Assembly: GCF_000334455.1 (NCBI RefSeq)
Contig: NZ_BANX01000023.1
Coordinates: forward strand, 111,678 to 175,677
Reading direction: 5' to 3'
From: Gordonia soli NBRC 108243
GTDB lineage: Bacteria > Actinomycetota > Actinomycetes > Mycobacteriales > Mycobacteriaceae
DNA length: 64,000 nt
Shown here: positions 51,297 through 61,000 of the stretch, piece by piece
How the letters are laid out: each line of letters opens with the position of its first letter
Numbering within the stretch: the first letter of the stretch is position 1
Program-made: the position numbers and the translations under genes
The notes under the pieces: generated by a model
Databases searched by the model: none
What the model saw: only the letters and a program-made list of their open reading frames with translations
Told to the model about the DNA's origin: nothing

Positions 51297-51797
51297 ATGA
51301 CGACCATCGAGAGGCCTGACCACTCGGCGAGCCAGTTCACGCAGATCAACGACGCGGCAAACTCTGCGGCCGGTGCCGCTCGTGACGGCGACCTGCGTCT
51401 CGAACCCGACGCCGCCGCCAACGCGGCGAAGGCGAGCGCTCTTCTGCTCCATTCACTTCAGGCAGCCAAGCGAAACATCGATCGGATCTCTCAGATCCCT
51501 GGACTCAACGGCTATGACTCGGACCGGCGCCTCCGGACTGAACGACTGGAGAAGAAGGCACATGGGGGCCCGGGGTCACTCGAGAAGATTCTCGATGAGC
51601 ACATCGCCTCGATCACGGCACTCCGCGACCTGTACATCGCGGCTGGAAAGGCCTACCAGGACACCGACTTCGACGGCAAGAAGCATTTCGACGCCATCGA
51701 TTTCAACAATTTGACGGTGCAAACCGTCGACCCGACGACAGGCCAGCCATCGGGGAATTTCATCCCGGTGGTCGCTCCCGCACCCAGCGGGTCCTGA
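51297..51797 (+). CDS. Hypothetical ESX-locus protein with YxxxD motif
   Basis: The 166-residue all-helical protein (KASALLLHSLQAAKRNIDRI, ILDEHIASITALRDLYIAAGKAY) carries Tyr120-Q-D-T-Asp124, which fits the type VII export signal at the end of a helix. A polar C-terminal tail follows. I do not recognise a family. There is an ACAGGAGC ribosome site. From the motif and the ESX setting it is a candidate secreted substrate, perhaps working with the EspB-like protein or the membrane DUF3558-like protein. Confidence 0.65.
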   Translation: MTTIERPDHSASQFTQINDAANSAAGAARDGDLRLEPDAAANAAKASALLLHSLQAAKRNIDRISQIPGLNGYDSDRRLRTERLEKKAHGGPGSLEKILDEHIASITALRDLYIAAGKAYQDTDFDGKKHFDAIDFNNLTVQTVDPTTGQPSGNFIPVVAPAPSGS

Positions 51798-51837
51798 CGA
51801 TGGCCGGTCAGGCCAGTTCACAGGCCGATCTGTAGAT

Positions 51838-52914
51838 CTAGCCGACCCTCTCCACCCGATCCAGCCCGACCTCGGGCACCTCGTCGACGATCGTGACGAC
51901 CGCATAGCAGAGCGACGCGGCAAGTCCGGTGGCGCCGACCAGGATTCGGTCGCCGACCTTCAGCCGCCCCTGTGTCGCGAGGTAGGCGAGGCCGGCGGCG
52001 TGGTCGCTCACCGACAGATGGCCGGTCGAGCGTCCGAAGGTGTCGACATCCTCCGGGATCTCCAGCTGCAGATGCTTGGTGATGAACGTCGCCGCAGTCG
52101 GGGTCGTCGAGAACCCCGGCAGGAACCAGGTGATGTCCTCGGGCGAGACGTGTGCCTCGTCGAGTGCCGCTGTCGCGGTGCGCAACGCGGTGCGCACCAT
52201 CTGAAAGCTCAGTGCTCGCAACCACTGGGCGTGCTCGGCAACCGCACCGGTGATCGCATGCACCTCCTCGACCGTCGGCACCGACAGCGGCACGGGGAAG
52301 GGCCTGCCGGGCAGCCGGAACGCCTCCTCGAACTCGGGCACCGCCGCAGAGACCACGGCATCGACCCGGGCGAAACCGCCGGAGTTGTTGACCACCAATG
52401 CATGTCCGGCATCTCCGGGTAGCGGCATCGCGCGGACTGCCGCCAGATGATGGCGGACCCATTCGAATCGGTCGTACCAGTAGTGGTTGTCGGCGCCGGT
52501 GACGAGAACTGCAGTCGGCTCGGATCGGCCGGACACCGTCGAGGCGGCGACTCCGAGCGCGGCGAGCCCGCCGCTGCAGGCCTGGCGGAGTTCGAAAGCA
52601 CTTCCGTGGTCGCCGATGGTGTGCCGCTGCACATAGTGGTGTCCCGGCCACATGATGCTGCCCTGCACCGATCCCGCCGCATGGACGACGGAGCCGATCG
52701 TTCGTGCGTCGGTGGAACTCATCGCGATCGCGGCTCGACCGGCCGCCACGGCCATGTCCGCGGGAGCGATGTCGCCGGCTTCGGCGACGCCGGTCCAGCC
52801 CCAAGAATTCATCTCATCGGATGACAGCTGACCGACCGACACCGCCTCGGTCAGTGCCCGGCTGCGCGGCAGGTAGACGCCCAGGCCGTCGATGTACACA
52901 TCCGCGTAGCGCAT
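51838..52914 (-). CDS. Ketoacyl-ACP synthase III-like protein with altered active site
   Basis: The 358-residue thiolase-fold protein aligns with FabH-type enzymes. Nucleophile Cys113 lies in LRQACSGGLAALG. The usual His of the HQAN motif falls at ITWFLPGFST (about 262-270), where no His is present. The usual Asn of GNTSAAS falls at GRSTGHLSVSD (294-304), where His299 occurs. So the decarboxylation pair looks lost or replaced, and an acyl-transfer or hydrolytic role may be likelier than chain initiation. It is in a minus-strand operon with the helical-repeat gene (12-bp gap) inside the ESX locus, which is unusual. Confidence 0.78.
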   Translation of the reverse strand: MRYADVYIDGLGVYLPRSRALTEAVSVGQLSSDEMNSWGWTGVAEAGDIAPADMAVAAGRAAIAMSSTDARTIGSVVHAAGSVQGSIMWPGHHYVQRHTIGDHGSAFELRQACSGGLAALGVAASTVSGRSEPTAVLVTGADNHYWYDRFEWVRHHLAAVRAMPLPGDAGHALVVNNSGGFARVDAVVSAAVPEFEEAFRLPGRPFPVPLSVPTVEEVHAITGAVAEHAQWLRALSFQMVRTALRTATAALDEAHVSPEDITWFLPGFSTTPTAATFITKHLQLEIPEDVDTFGRSTGHLSVSDHAAGLAYLATQGRLKVGDRILVGATGLAASLCYAVVTIVDEVPEVGLDRVERVG

Positions 52915-52926
52915 CGATACGAGTCG

Positions 52927-53595
52927 TCAGAGCTGGAAGGCGACATCGTCGGCACCGGCGACGTCATTTGTGGCGTGCGTCGGCAATGCCGCCACCAGCG
53001 CGCGGTGGTCAGCGGCGCTGATGCCGTCGGTCGCCAGCGCGGCGTCGATTGCCTCGACGAGCCCGGTCACGTCGTCGTCGAGCACCCAGTCGATGTAGCG
53101 GGGGAGCACGGAGGTGAGTGCCGCGTACCTTCGGGCTCGGCCGAGGGAACGGAGAGCCTCGGTCAGTGTGGTCGGCTCAGCGGTGGCGATGAGCCCGTCG
53201 GCAATGGCCGCCCGGAGCGCGTCGTCGTGGTCACCAGAGGAATCTGCAGCGCGGATGTGTTGTGCCGCATCGATGTACCAATCGCGGGCGGCGAGCGGAT
53301 CGTCGGCTGCCCGAGCCGACGCCGCAGCCGCGACCAGTGCGGTGGGCAGGAAGTCGGCGACCAGTTCCCGGTCGGAGTCGGCGGCCCATCGGAGGGCCTC
53401 GCGGTCCCATCCCAGCCGGGTGTCGGGATCGGGTTGCGCCCGCGCCAGATGATGCGCGGCGATGCAACGTTCGTGAGCTGCCTCGGCAGCTTCCCATGCG
53501 GCCCGATAGGCCGATTCGGCATCGGCGAACAGGCCGACACGCTCGGCCTCCACACCGTCCGCCACCAACGCGGCGACGTCATCGGATCGATCCAC
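52927..53595 (-). CDS. Helical-repeat (TPR-like) ESX-locus protein
   Basis: The 222-residue Ala-rich protein consists of paired helices (DAESAYRAAWEAAEAAHERCIAAHHLAR, LAARDWYIDAAQHIRAA). GTG 53595 preceded by GGGACGGGG was chosen; a longer frame exists. It ends in DDVAFQL, matching the DDVHFRI end of the divergent paralogue at 53672. Shared content and opposite orientation suggest an old inverted duplication. A scaffold or chaperone role in secretion is only a guess. Confidence 0.65.
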   Translation of the reverse strand: MDRSDDVAALVADGVEAERVGLFADAESAYRAAWEAAEAAHERCIAAHHLARAQPDPDTRLGWDREALRWAADSDRELVADFLPTALVAAAASARAADDPLAARDWYIDAAQHIRAADSSGDHDDALRAAIADGLIATAEPTTLTEALRSLGRARRYAALTSVLPRYIDWVLDDDVTGLVEAIDAALATDGISAADHRALVAALPTHATNDVAGADDVAFQL

Positions 53596-53671
53596 TCTGG
53601 CCCCGTCCCTCGCGTCCCGGACTCGCTTGGCCGGTAGTCTATCCACGCGACGACGACGAAGCGGGGGGACC

Positions 53672-54466
53672 ATGTCCGGAGATGCCGCACCCACCGCGGC
53701 GCAGGTGCCGGGGGACCGCGGGGCCGATCGTGCCGCCGCTGCTGCCGCGTGGGAGTCCTCGACCGGGCCCGCAGATCGATCCCGGATCGCCCTCGCTCTG
53801 GCCGACCTCTCGACCGACGACGATGAACGGTTGGACTGGGCCCGGCAGGCGGTCGCCGCAGCGTCTGATGCCGACTACGCAACCGTTCGGGATCAGCTGG
53901 TGACTTTGTACACGACGCTGGCCGATGCCTATCGCCGCGCGGGGGACGACGCGACGGCGCAGCGACACTTCCTGACAGCAGCCGACACCGCCGACGCGTT
54001 GGAGTCGGCCGGGACTCCGGTGCGGGGAGCGGACTGGGCGGCCATCACCACCGGCCTGGTCGCCTCCGGCTTCGTCCCGCGCGGCGTCTCCGAGGATCTC
54101 GGCACCCTCATCGAGGCCTTGGTCTCCACCGATCGCGTCGGCGCCCTGAGCCTGTTGCTGCCCGCGGTGCATCGGTGCGCAGGCACCGACGAACAGGTCG
54201 CGAACCTCGTGAACACCCTCGAGACCCTGCTCTGGACACCGGGTCTCGTCGATCCCGAGCATCGTGCCCTGGTCGTCGCCGCAAGCGCCGTCGCCCGTCT
54301 GGAGGCGGAAGACACCGAGTCCGCACCGGTCGTCCCGGCCGCCGCATACGTCTCGCCGACAACCGAAGAGTCCGTCGACGGCATCGCTTCCGCAACGGAT
54401 GCATCGACATCCGCAGAACCGGCGGCCGCCACCGCCGCCACCGACGACGTCCACTTCCGGATCTGA
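53672..54466 (+). CDS. Helical-repeat (TPR-like) ESX-locus protein, divergent paralogue
   Basis: The 264-residue protein begins with a disordered Ala-rich tail. Helix pairs follow (RIALALADLSTDDDERLDWARQAVAAASD, QLVTLYTTLADAYRRAGDDATAQRHFLTAADTADAL), then a Ser/Thr/Ala linker and a terminal DDVHFRI. It has a GGGGGGA ribosome site. It is operonic with the YbaB-like gene 7 bp downstream. No family name can be given with confidence. Confidence 0.65.
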   Translation: MSGDAAPTAAQVPGDRGADRAAAAAAWESSTGPADRSRIALALADLSTDDDERLDWARQAVAAASDADYATVRDQLVTLYTTLADAYRRAGDDATAQRHFLTAADTADALESAGTPVRGADWAAITTGLVASGFVPRGVSEDLGTLIEALVSTDRVGALSLLLPAVHRCAGTDEQVANLVNTLETLLWTPGLVDPEHRALVVAASAVARLEAEDTESAPVVPAAAYVSPTTEESVDGIASATDASTSAEPAAATAATDDVHFRI

Positions 54467-54473
54467 GGCGCAG

Positions 54474-54986
54474 ATGGCGAACGATGAGATCAAAGAGCTG
54501 CTCGCGAACCTGATGACGGAACTCGAGGAGCAGAAGACCGAGATGTCGACGCTGCAACAGCGTCTCTCCGAGGTCATGGCCAGCGCCAACTCCAGCAACG
54601 ATCTCGTCACCGCGTGGGTCAACACGAAGGGCATCCTGATCCAGTTGAAGTTCCACCCGGAGGCAGTCGAGCGGGCCGGCGGACTCGACGGGCTGGGTCG
54701 GCACGTCACCGAGGCGACGCAGAAAGCCGCCCAGCTGGCACAGGCGCAGGTGGACGAGATCATGGCGCCCACGAAGGAACGGGTGCAGGGGCTCCCGCAG
54801 ATGGCGGAGATCTTCCCCGGACTGCCGGCCATCGACGACTTCATCCCCCAGCCGGTCGAACCATCCACCGCGCCACCGGATTCGCCGGATCGGTCACCGT
54901 CGGGTGCGACCGACGGCGAGGAACACTACGAGAACGTCGAGGAGCCACGGTCGGGCCGGAGGAGTACCTGGGACCAGGCCTGGTGA
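54474..54986 (+). CDS. YbaB/EbfC-like protein with extended tail
   Basis: In this 170-residue protein, residues 1-95 show the YbaB layout: a coiled N-terminal helix (IKELLANLMTELEEQKTEMSTLQQRLSEVMASANSSND), two strands (VTAWVNTKGILIQLKFHPEAV) and a helix (HVTEATQKAAQLAQAQVDEIM). The rest is Pro/Ser/Asp-rich. It is the third YbaB-like protein of the locus, and each follows or precedes a different gene set. Follows the helical-repeat gene and is convergent with mycP. Confidence 0.7.
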   Translation: MANDEIKELLANLMTELEEQKTEMSTLQQRLSEVMASANSSNDLVTAWVNTKGILIQLKFHPEAVERAGGLDGLGRHVTEATQKAAQLAQAQVDEIMAPTKERVQGLPQMAEIFPGLPAIDDFIPQPVEPSTAPPDSPDRSPSGATDGEEHYENVEEPRSGRRSTWDQAW

Positions 54987-55002
54987 GCTGACCGGCCGAC
55001 TG

Positions 55003-56388
55003 TCAGTAGTCGTCCTCGCCCAGCTTGCGCAACCGACGCCGAGGCATGGTCACCAACCACCAGACCGTTGCGACGAGCAGGCATACACCGGCTCCGCTCA
55101 ATGCCACCGTCCGAGCGGTGGTGTCGGCGCGGTCGTCGGACGGCGGTGCGATGGCCCGTGCGGTCGCCGACGAACTCTGCTGTGCCGTGGTCACCGTGTC
55201 GCTCAGCGCCGCAACCGGATCGATGACGCCGTAGCCGATCGCGTCGTCGCGACCGGAACCCGGTCCGTGCGCGGTCGCGGTGATCCGGCGGATGACGTCG
55301 TCGGCCGAGATGCCGCGGTAGCGCGACTTGATCAGCGCGGCGAGACCTGCGACGTACGGTGCGGCGAAACTCGTCCCGTACAACGCGTTCGGTCCGTCCT
55401 TGCCCTCTTGGCGGTTGACCGCCTGCCCGCGGAGTCCGACACTGACGAGCTCGGTGGCCGGTGCCGCCACCGACACCCAAGGGCCGTGGATGCTGTTGGC
55501 CCAGGGGGTGCCGTTGGTCGAGTCGACACCCCCGACGGTGAGGACGTACTGCGAGTACCAGGCCGGACTCACCACGGTGTTGAGCGAATCCCAGCCGCCT
55601 GCGGTGGGATTCGCGGGATTGACCCCGGTGTTCTGCACCTTGCAGGAGTCGACGAGGTTGCCGGCGGCCGCGACGACGACCACGTTGCGACTGCGGGCGT
55701 ACTGCAGCGCGGCACCGAGGGCTCGGTCGCGGAGGTCGGTGCCCGCCGATGCGCAGGCGATCTCGGAGATGTTGATGACGCCCGCACCGCGGCGCACCGC
55801 CGTGACCACCGCATGGGCCAGGGTCTGCACGTCGCCGTAACTGCTGAGGGCGATGTCGGCGGCCCCGCCACCGGCCTTGTCCTTGCGGTCCTTGACGTCG
55901 TACGACAGTGAGGTCTGGCGGATCGACAGGATGGTGGCATCCGGTGCCACCCCGGCGAATCCGTCGTCGGGGCCGGGCCGTCCCGCGATGATGCCGGCCA
56001 CCATGGTGCCGTGGCCGTCGCAGTCCCTCAACCCGTCGCCGGTGCTGACGAAGTCGCCGCCGCCGATTACGCGCGCGAACCGTTTCGATGGCTGCACACC
56101 GGTGTCGATGACCGCGACGGTCACCCCCTTACCGGTGCTGTACCGCCACGCGGCCTCGACGTCCATCAACTGTTGTGCTGCCGACGGATCGCGGACGTCG
56201 GCGGCGCTGGATGCCGACGGCACACCGCATTCGACGGTCTGCTCGGTGGCCTGTGGGGGTGCGGTTCGGAAGTCGAGCACCAGATCGGACGGGCGGGGGG
56301 CGGGCGGTTGCACGGCTGCAGCCGGCCCCGCGGAAGCCCAGAGCGCGCAGATCGTCGCCACGACCGCCGTGCTGCGCCCGAGGCGCAT
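55003..56388 (-). CDS. mycP: Mycosin, subtilisin-like serine protease MycP
   Basis: The 461-residue protein has a signal peptide (residues 1-26, ending GPAAAV), a short pro-region and a subtilase domain with the catalytic triad Asp95 (AVIDTG), His126 (GHGTMVAG) and Ser340 (GTSFAAPYVAG), plus oxyanion Asn243 (AAAGN). A C-terminal membrane helix (VALSGAGVCLLVATVWWLV) anchors it. MycP caps the periplasmic side of ESX complexes and processes selected substrates. The start ATG 56388 overlaps the eccD stop (ATGA); longer upstream frame is antisense to coding sequence. Confidence 0.93.
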   Translation of the reverse strand: MRLGRSTAVVATICALWASAGPAAAVQPPAPRPSDLVLDFRTAPPQATEQTVECGVPSASSAADVRDPSAAQQLMDVEAAWRYSTGKGVTVAVIDTGVQPSKRFARVIGGGDFVSTGDGLRDCDGHGTMVAGIIAGRPGPDDGFAGVAPDATILSIRQTSLSYDVKDRKDKAGGGAADIALSSYGDVQTLAHAVVTAVRRGAGVINISEIACASAGTDLRDRALGAALQYARSRNVVVVAAAGNLVDSCKVQNTGVNPANPTAGGWDSLNTVVSPAWYSQYVLTVGGVDSTNGTPWANSIHGPWVSVAAPATELVSVGLRGQAVNRQEGKDGPNALYGTSFAAPYVAGLAALIKSRYRGISADDVIRRITATAHGPGSGRDDAIGYGVIDPVAALSDTVTTAQQSSSATARAIAPPSDDRADTTARTVALSGAGVCLLVATVWWLVTMPRRRLRKLGEDDY

Positions 56389-57875
56389 CAGAGGTTGCGC
56401 ACCGTGCTGTAGACGTCCATCACCCAGAACGTCAACGGGGCGATGATCCCGACGAGCAGGTACTCGAGGATCTCGCCGGTGCGCTTGATGACCGGGGAGA
56501 AGTCCTGTCTCGGTGCGACGACGCCACACAGCAGCGCGAGGACGGCCAGCCCGAGGATGGTGCCGAACGCGATGAACACCCACACCCCGTCGTCGATGGC
56601 GAGACCGGCCATCAGAGCGGTGAACAGCACGGCGCCCGCACCGACGAGGGTCCCGGTCTGCGCGATGTCGCTGTGCGCACGCCCACGCAGTGCGAGGACG
56701 ACGGCAATGATGATGGCGAGGGCACTACTGCGCCAGTCGAATCCGCTCAGCGGAGCTGCGGCGAGCAGGGCACCCACCACTGCGAGTGACGCGGTACCGA
56801 GCACGATGCCGGTCAGGTACTGGTTTGCGGTGTAGGCGCGACGCTCGAGCGCCGCGGCGGACGGCAATGCCATCGCGCCGATGGCACCGATGCCCTCGAT
56901 CGTCGGCCGGACGTCGGCGTCGACGGGGTCGATCGGCCCGCCAGATGTCGGCACCGGCGGTAGGGGCAGCCGCGCCAGTGCGATGGTGAAACGCGGCGCC
57001 AGGAGCACGCACAGGGTGGCGATCGCGGCCAGCGCGGCACCGACATCGGCGACGTCGCTGCCCCAGATCGTCACGACACCGGCTGCGATCACGCCGCCGA
57101 GTGAGGCGAAGATGACCGCGCTGTGCACCAGGGGGCCGACTGCGGTCAACCGGTAGACGATCACTGCCGTCACCAGTGATGCCGCGCAGGCGAAGGTGAG
57201 GTGCGGGGCGCCGAAACCGTGCGGTGTCAGCAGTAGCGCGCCGGCGAAGACGAGCGGCTGGGCGCAGAACGCCAGCACGGTGGCGGTCGAGGTGTCGTCG
57301 TAGGAGCGCGCCACGATTGCTGCGGCGACCACGAACCCGACCGCCAGCAGTGCACTGACCGCACCGGGAATCCACGAGTCGAACTCGAGGCGGGAGGTCG
57401 CCAGCACCCCGGCGGCCACGGTGGTCGCGATCATCGCCACCACATGTCCCATCACGCGGGCGGCGCGCGGAGACCAGGTGACGAAACGAGATTCATTCAA
57501 TCGACCGACAGCATCGAGGACATCGTCGAACAACGCAGGCGTCTCTCGTGAGACCACCGACTTCAGGACGAGGAGATCGCCGTCGAGGATCTGCGCCTCG
57601 TTGAGGGTGCGATGGGAGTCGATCGGGTCCTGGCCGACCTTGCTCAGCGTCCAGTGCTCGCGCTTGTCCTCGTCGGACGACTCGTCGTCGGGCCGGCGCG
57701 GCGTACGGGATTCGACCAATCGCACCAGGTCAGGGAGGAGGGCAGCCAGCGGTGTCGACGACGGCAACGCGACGTCGACCTGAGTGTTGCCGCCGATGAC
57801 CGATATCCGTGTCAGATCGGGTTCGCCGGTACGTGCTTCTTGATCGAGTTCGGCGAGTGGATCCTCGATCGTCAT
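56388..57875 (-). CDS. eccD: ESX conserved component EccD
   Basis: In this 495-residue protein, residues about 20-110 form a ubiquitin-like (YukD) domain (RISVIGGNTQVDVALPSSTPLAALLPDLVRLVES ... DSHRTLNEAQILDGDLLVLK). About eleven membrane helices follow, starting with VMGHVVAMIATTVAAGVL. EccD forms the membrane vestibule of the secretion pore. ATG 57875 has a GAGGAG site. It is transcribed before mycP in the same operon and is divergent from eccC. Confidence 0.92.
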   Translation of the reverse strand: MTIEDPLAELDQEARTGEPDLTRISVIGGNTQVDVALPSSTPLAALLPDLVRLVESRTPRRPDDESSDEDKREHWTLSKVGQDPIDSHRTLNEAQILDGDLLVLKSVVSRETPALFDDVLDAVGRLNESRFVTWSPRAARVMGHVVAMIATTVAAGVLATSRLEFDSWIPGAVSALLAVGFVVAAAIVARSYDDTSTATVLAFCAQPLVFAGALLLTPHGFGAPHLTFACAASLVTAVIVYRLTAVGPLVHSAVIFASLGGVIAAGVVTIWGSDVADVGAALAAIATLCVLLAPRFTIALARLPLPPVPTSGGPIDPVDADVRPTIEGIGAIGAMALPSAAALERRAYTANQYLTGIVLGTASLAVVGALLAAAPLSGFDWRSSALAIIIAVVLALRGRAHSDIAQTGTLVGAGAVLFTALMAGLAIDDGVWVFIAFGTILGLAVLALLCGVVAPRQDFSPVIKRTGEILEYLLVGIIAPLTFWVMDVYSTVRNL

Positions 57876-58003
57876 GTGCTCCTCACCCCCAAGGTGCGCG
57901 CATCCGTGGGGCGTGGTCCCCGACCCCGGTCGTGTAGGCAATCTACCGGATTCTGACTAGCATCCCAGCGGTAGGTAGAGCCGCCGGTGACGTAAGGGGG
58001 AAC

Positions 58004-61000
58004 ATGGCGACCACCGGGTTCGTGCGCAAGCCGAGGATCTCTCCGCCGCGTGCTCCAGGCGGTGAGGTCGCGGTCCAGCCGCCGCCGGACGTCCCTCGGG
58101 TCATCCCCGGCAGCATCATGATGAAGATGTTGCCGGTCATCATGATCCTGGCGGTGATCGGCATGATCGCGGTGATGTTCACCGTCGGTGGGCGCTCGTT
58201 GCTGACCAACCCGATGATGATGATGTTCCCGATGATCATGATCCTCTCCACGGTCGGCATGTTCATGGGCGGCGGTCGGTCGGGTGGCAAGAAGTCCGCC
58301 GAACTGAACGAGGAACGCAAGGACTACTTCCGCTACCTCGCGCAGCTCCGCGACGACGTCACCGCAACGGGGACCGCGCAGCGTCGGGCGCTGGAATGGA
58401 GTCATCCCGAGCCGAAGTCGTTGCAGAGCGTGATCGGCAGTCGACGGATGTGGGAGCGCCGACCAGGTGATCACGACTTCGGTCACGTCCGCGTCGGGGT
58501 CGGTAGTCAGCGCCTCGCCTCGCGGCTGATGCCTCCGGAGACCGGACCGCTCGAGGACCTCGAGCCCGTCTCGACTGTCGCGCTGCGGCGTTTCGTCCGC
58601 ACCTATTCGGTGGTGCACCGACTTCCCACCGCGGTCTCGTTGCGCGGCTTCCCGGCCATCAGCGTCGAGGGGATGCGCCAGGAGACCCGGTCCCTGGCTC
58701 GCTCGATGGTGATGGAGCTCTGCGCATTCCACGGTCCCGACCACCTGCGTGTGGCGATCGTGTGCGCCGACCCCGAGTCCGAATCCTGGTCGTGGACCAA
58801 ATGGATACCGCACATCCACCATCCGACTCGTCGCGATGCCGTCGCCCCCGAGCGCATGCTCTACGGATCGGTCGCCGAACTCGAGGAGGCCATCGCAGGC
58901 GATCTCCTCGATCGCGGCCGCTTCTCCCGGACCACGCCGCCGACACCAGGTCGAGTCCACTACGTGCTGATCATCGACGACGGTTACGTGAACGGCGACG
59001 AACGGCTGATCAGCGACGCCGGGATGGACGGGGTCTCGGTCATCGATCTCACCGCCGCCCCCGACGGCCTCGCCGCCCGTCGCGGTCTCCAGCTGGTGGT
59101 GTCCGACGGGACCATCGCCGCCCGCAGTGCGATGGGTGTGGAGACGTTCGCCGACATCGACACGGTCTCGGTGCCGGATGCGGAGGCGTTCGGTCGCGCG
59201 ATGTCTCGGTACCGGATCGCCACCGCCGCCCAGATCGTCAGCCTCGAGCAGGACAGCTCTCCGGTCGACCCCGGTCTCATGGCACTGCTGAAGATCCCCG
59301 ATGCCAACCGCATCGATCCGGCCGTGGTGTGGCGTCCGCGGACGCCGCGCGAACGACTGCGTGTGCCGGTCGGCATCTCGCAGAACGGGAACCCGGTCGA
59401 GCTCGATCTGAAGGAAGCCGCGGAGAACGGCATGGGGCCGCACGGCCTGTGCATCGGTGCCACCGGTTCGGGCAAGTCAGAGTTCCTGCGGACGCTCGTA
59501 CTGTCGCTGGTCGCCACGCACTCGCCCGACGCCCTCAACCTCGTGCTCGTCGACTTCAAAGGTGGTGCAACGTTCCTCGGTCTCGACGACGCGCCACACG
59601 TCGCCGCGGTCATCACCAACCTCGAGGACGAACTCTCGATGGTCGACCGTATGAAGGACGCGCTGTCGGGTGAGATGAACCGGCGCCAGGAGCTGCTGCG
59701 TTCGGCAGGCAACTTCGCGAACGTCGGCGACTATGAACGCGCCCGTGCGGCCGGTCAGCCACTGGATCCGCTCCCGGCGCTGTTCATCGTCGTCGACGAG
59801 TTCTCCGAACTGCTCTCGCAGAAACCCGATTTCGCGGAACTCTTCGTGGCGATCGGGCGACTCGGGCGATCGCTGCACATGCATCTGCTCCTCGCGTCGC
59901 AGCGCCTCGAGGAGGGCAAACTCCGTGGTCTCGACAGCCACCTCTCCTATCGTATCGGTCTGAAGACGTTCTCGGCCAACGAGTCCCGCACGGTCCTCGG
60001 TGTGCCCGACGCATACCACCTGCCCAGTGTCCCGGGTTCGGCCTACCTCAAATGCGACTCGGCCGACCCGATCCGATTCAACGGCAGCTACGTGTCGGGC
60101 AAGTACACGACGCCCGACACGGTCGAACCGACGGTCGTCGCCCGGCACGGGCAGAGCGGGATGAAGGTCTTCACCGCGGGTCGGGTCGCGGTCGATCGGG
60201 ACCCGATCGAGCCGGACGGTGCCGGATCGTCGGTGTTGGCCGGACTGCCGTCGCTGGAAGAGCTCGAGGCGCCGATGAAGCCGTCGGTCGGTCCGACGCT
60301 TCTCGACGTGGTGGTCTCCAAGCTCGCCGGTCACGGTCGGGCCGCCCACGAGGTGTGGTTGCCGCCGCTGGAGGAGTCGCCGACCGTCGACATGCTGGTG
60401 CCCGGTGCGGGATGGCGCGAGAGCGTGAACACCCTGGGAAACCTGCACATCCCGCTGGGTGTGGTCGATCGACCGTACGACCAGCGCCGCGACGTGTTGG
60501 TGCTCGATGTCGCGGGAGCGGCCGGCAATGTCGCGGTGGTCGGTGGCCCGCAGTCGGGCAAGTCGACGTCGGTGCGGACCCTGATCATGGCGTCGGCCGC
60601 CACCCACACGCCGGAGCAGGTGCAGTTCTACTGTCTCGACCTCGGCGGCGGAACACTCGCCGGCCTCTCCGACCTCCCGCACGTCGGTTCGGTCGCCACC
60701 CGCTCCGACGCCGACGGAGTCCGACGCACGGTCGCCGAACTCGCCACCCTCCTTCGGGAGCGTGAGGAGCGGTTCCGGGCACTCGGGTTGGAGAGCATGC
60801 GGGACTTCCGCAAGCGCAAGGCATCCCTGTTCGCCGGTGCCCGACCGACATCGGACGACCCGATCGCGGCCGATCCCTTCGGTGACGTCTTCCTGGTCAT
60901 CGACGGCTGGGCGGCGTTCCGCGCGGACTTCGAGCCGCTCGAGATGACGGTCACGACCCTGATCAACCAGGGGTTGACCTATGGCATCCACGTCGTGTTG

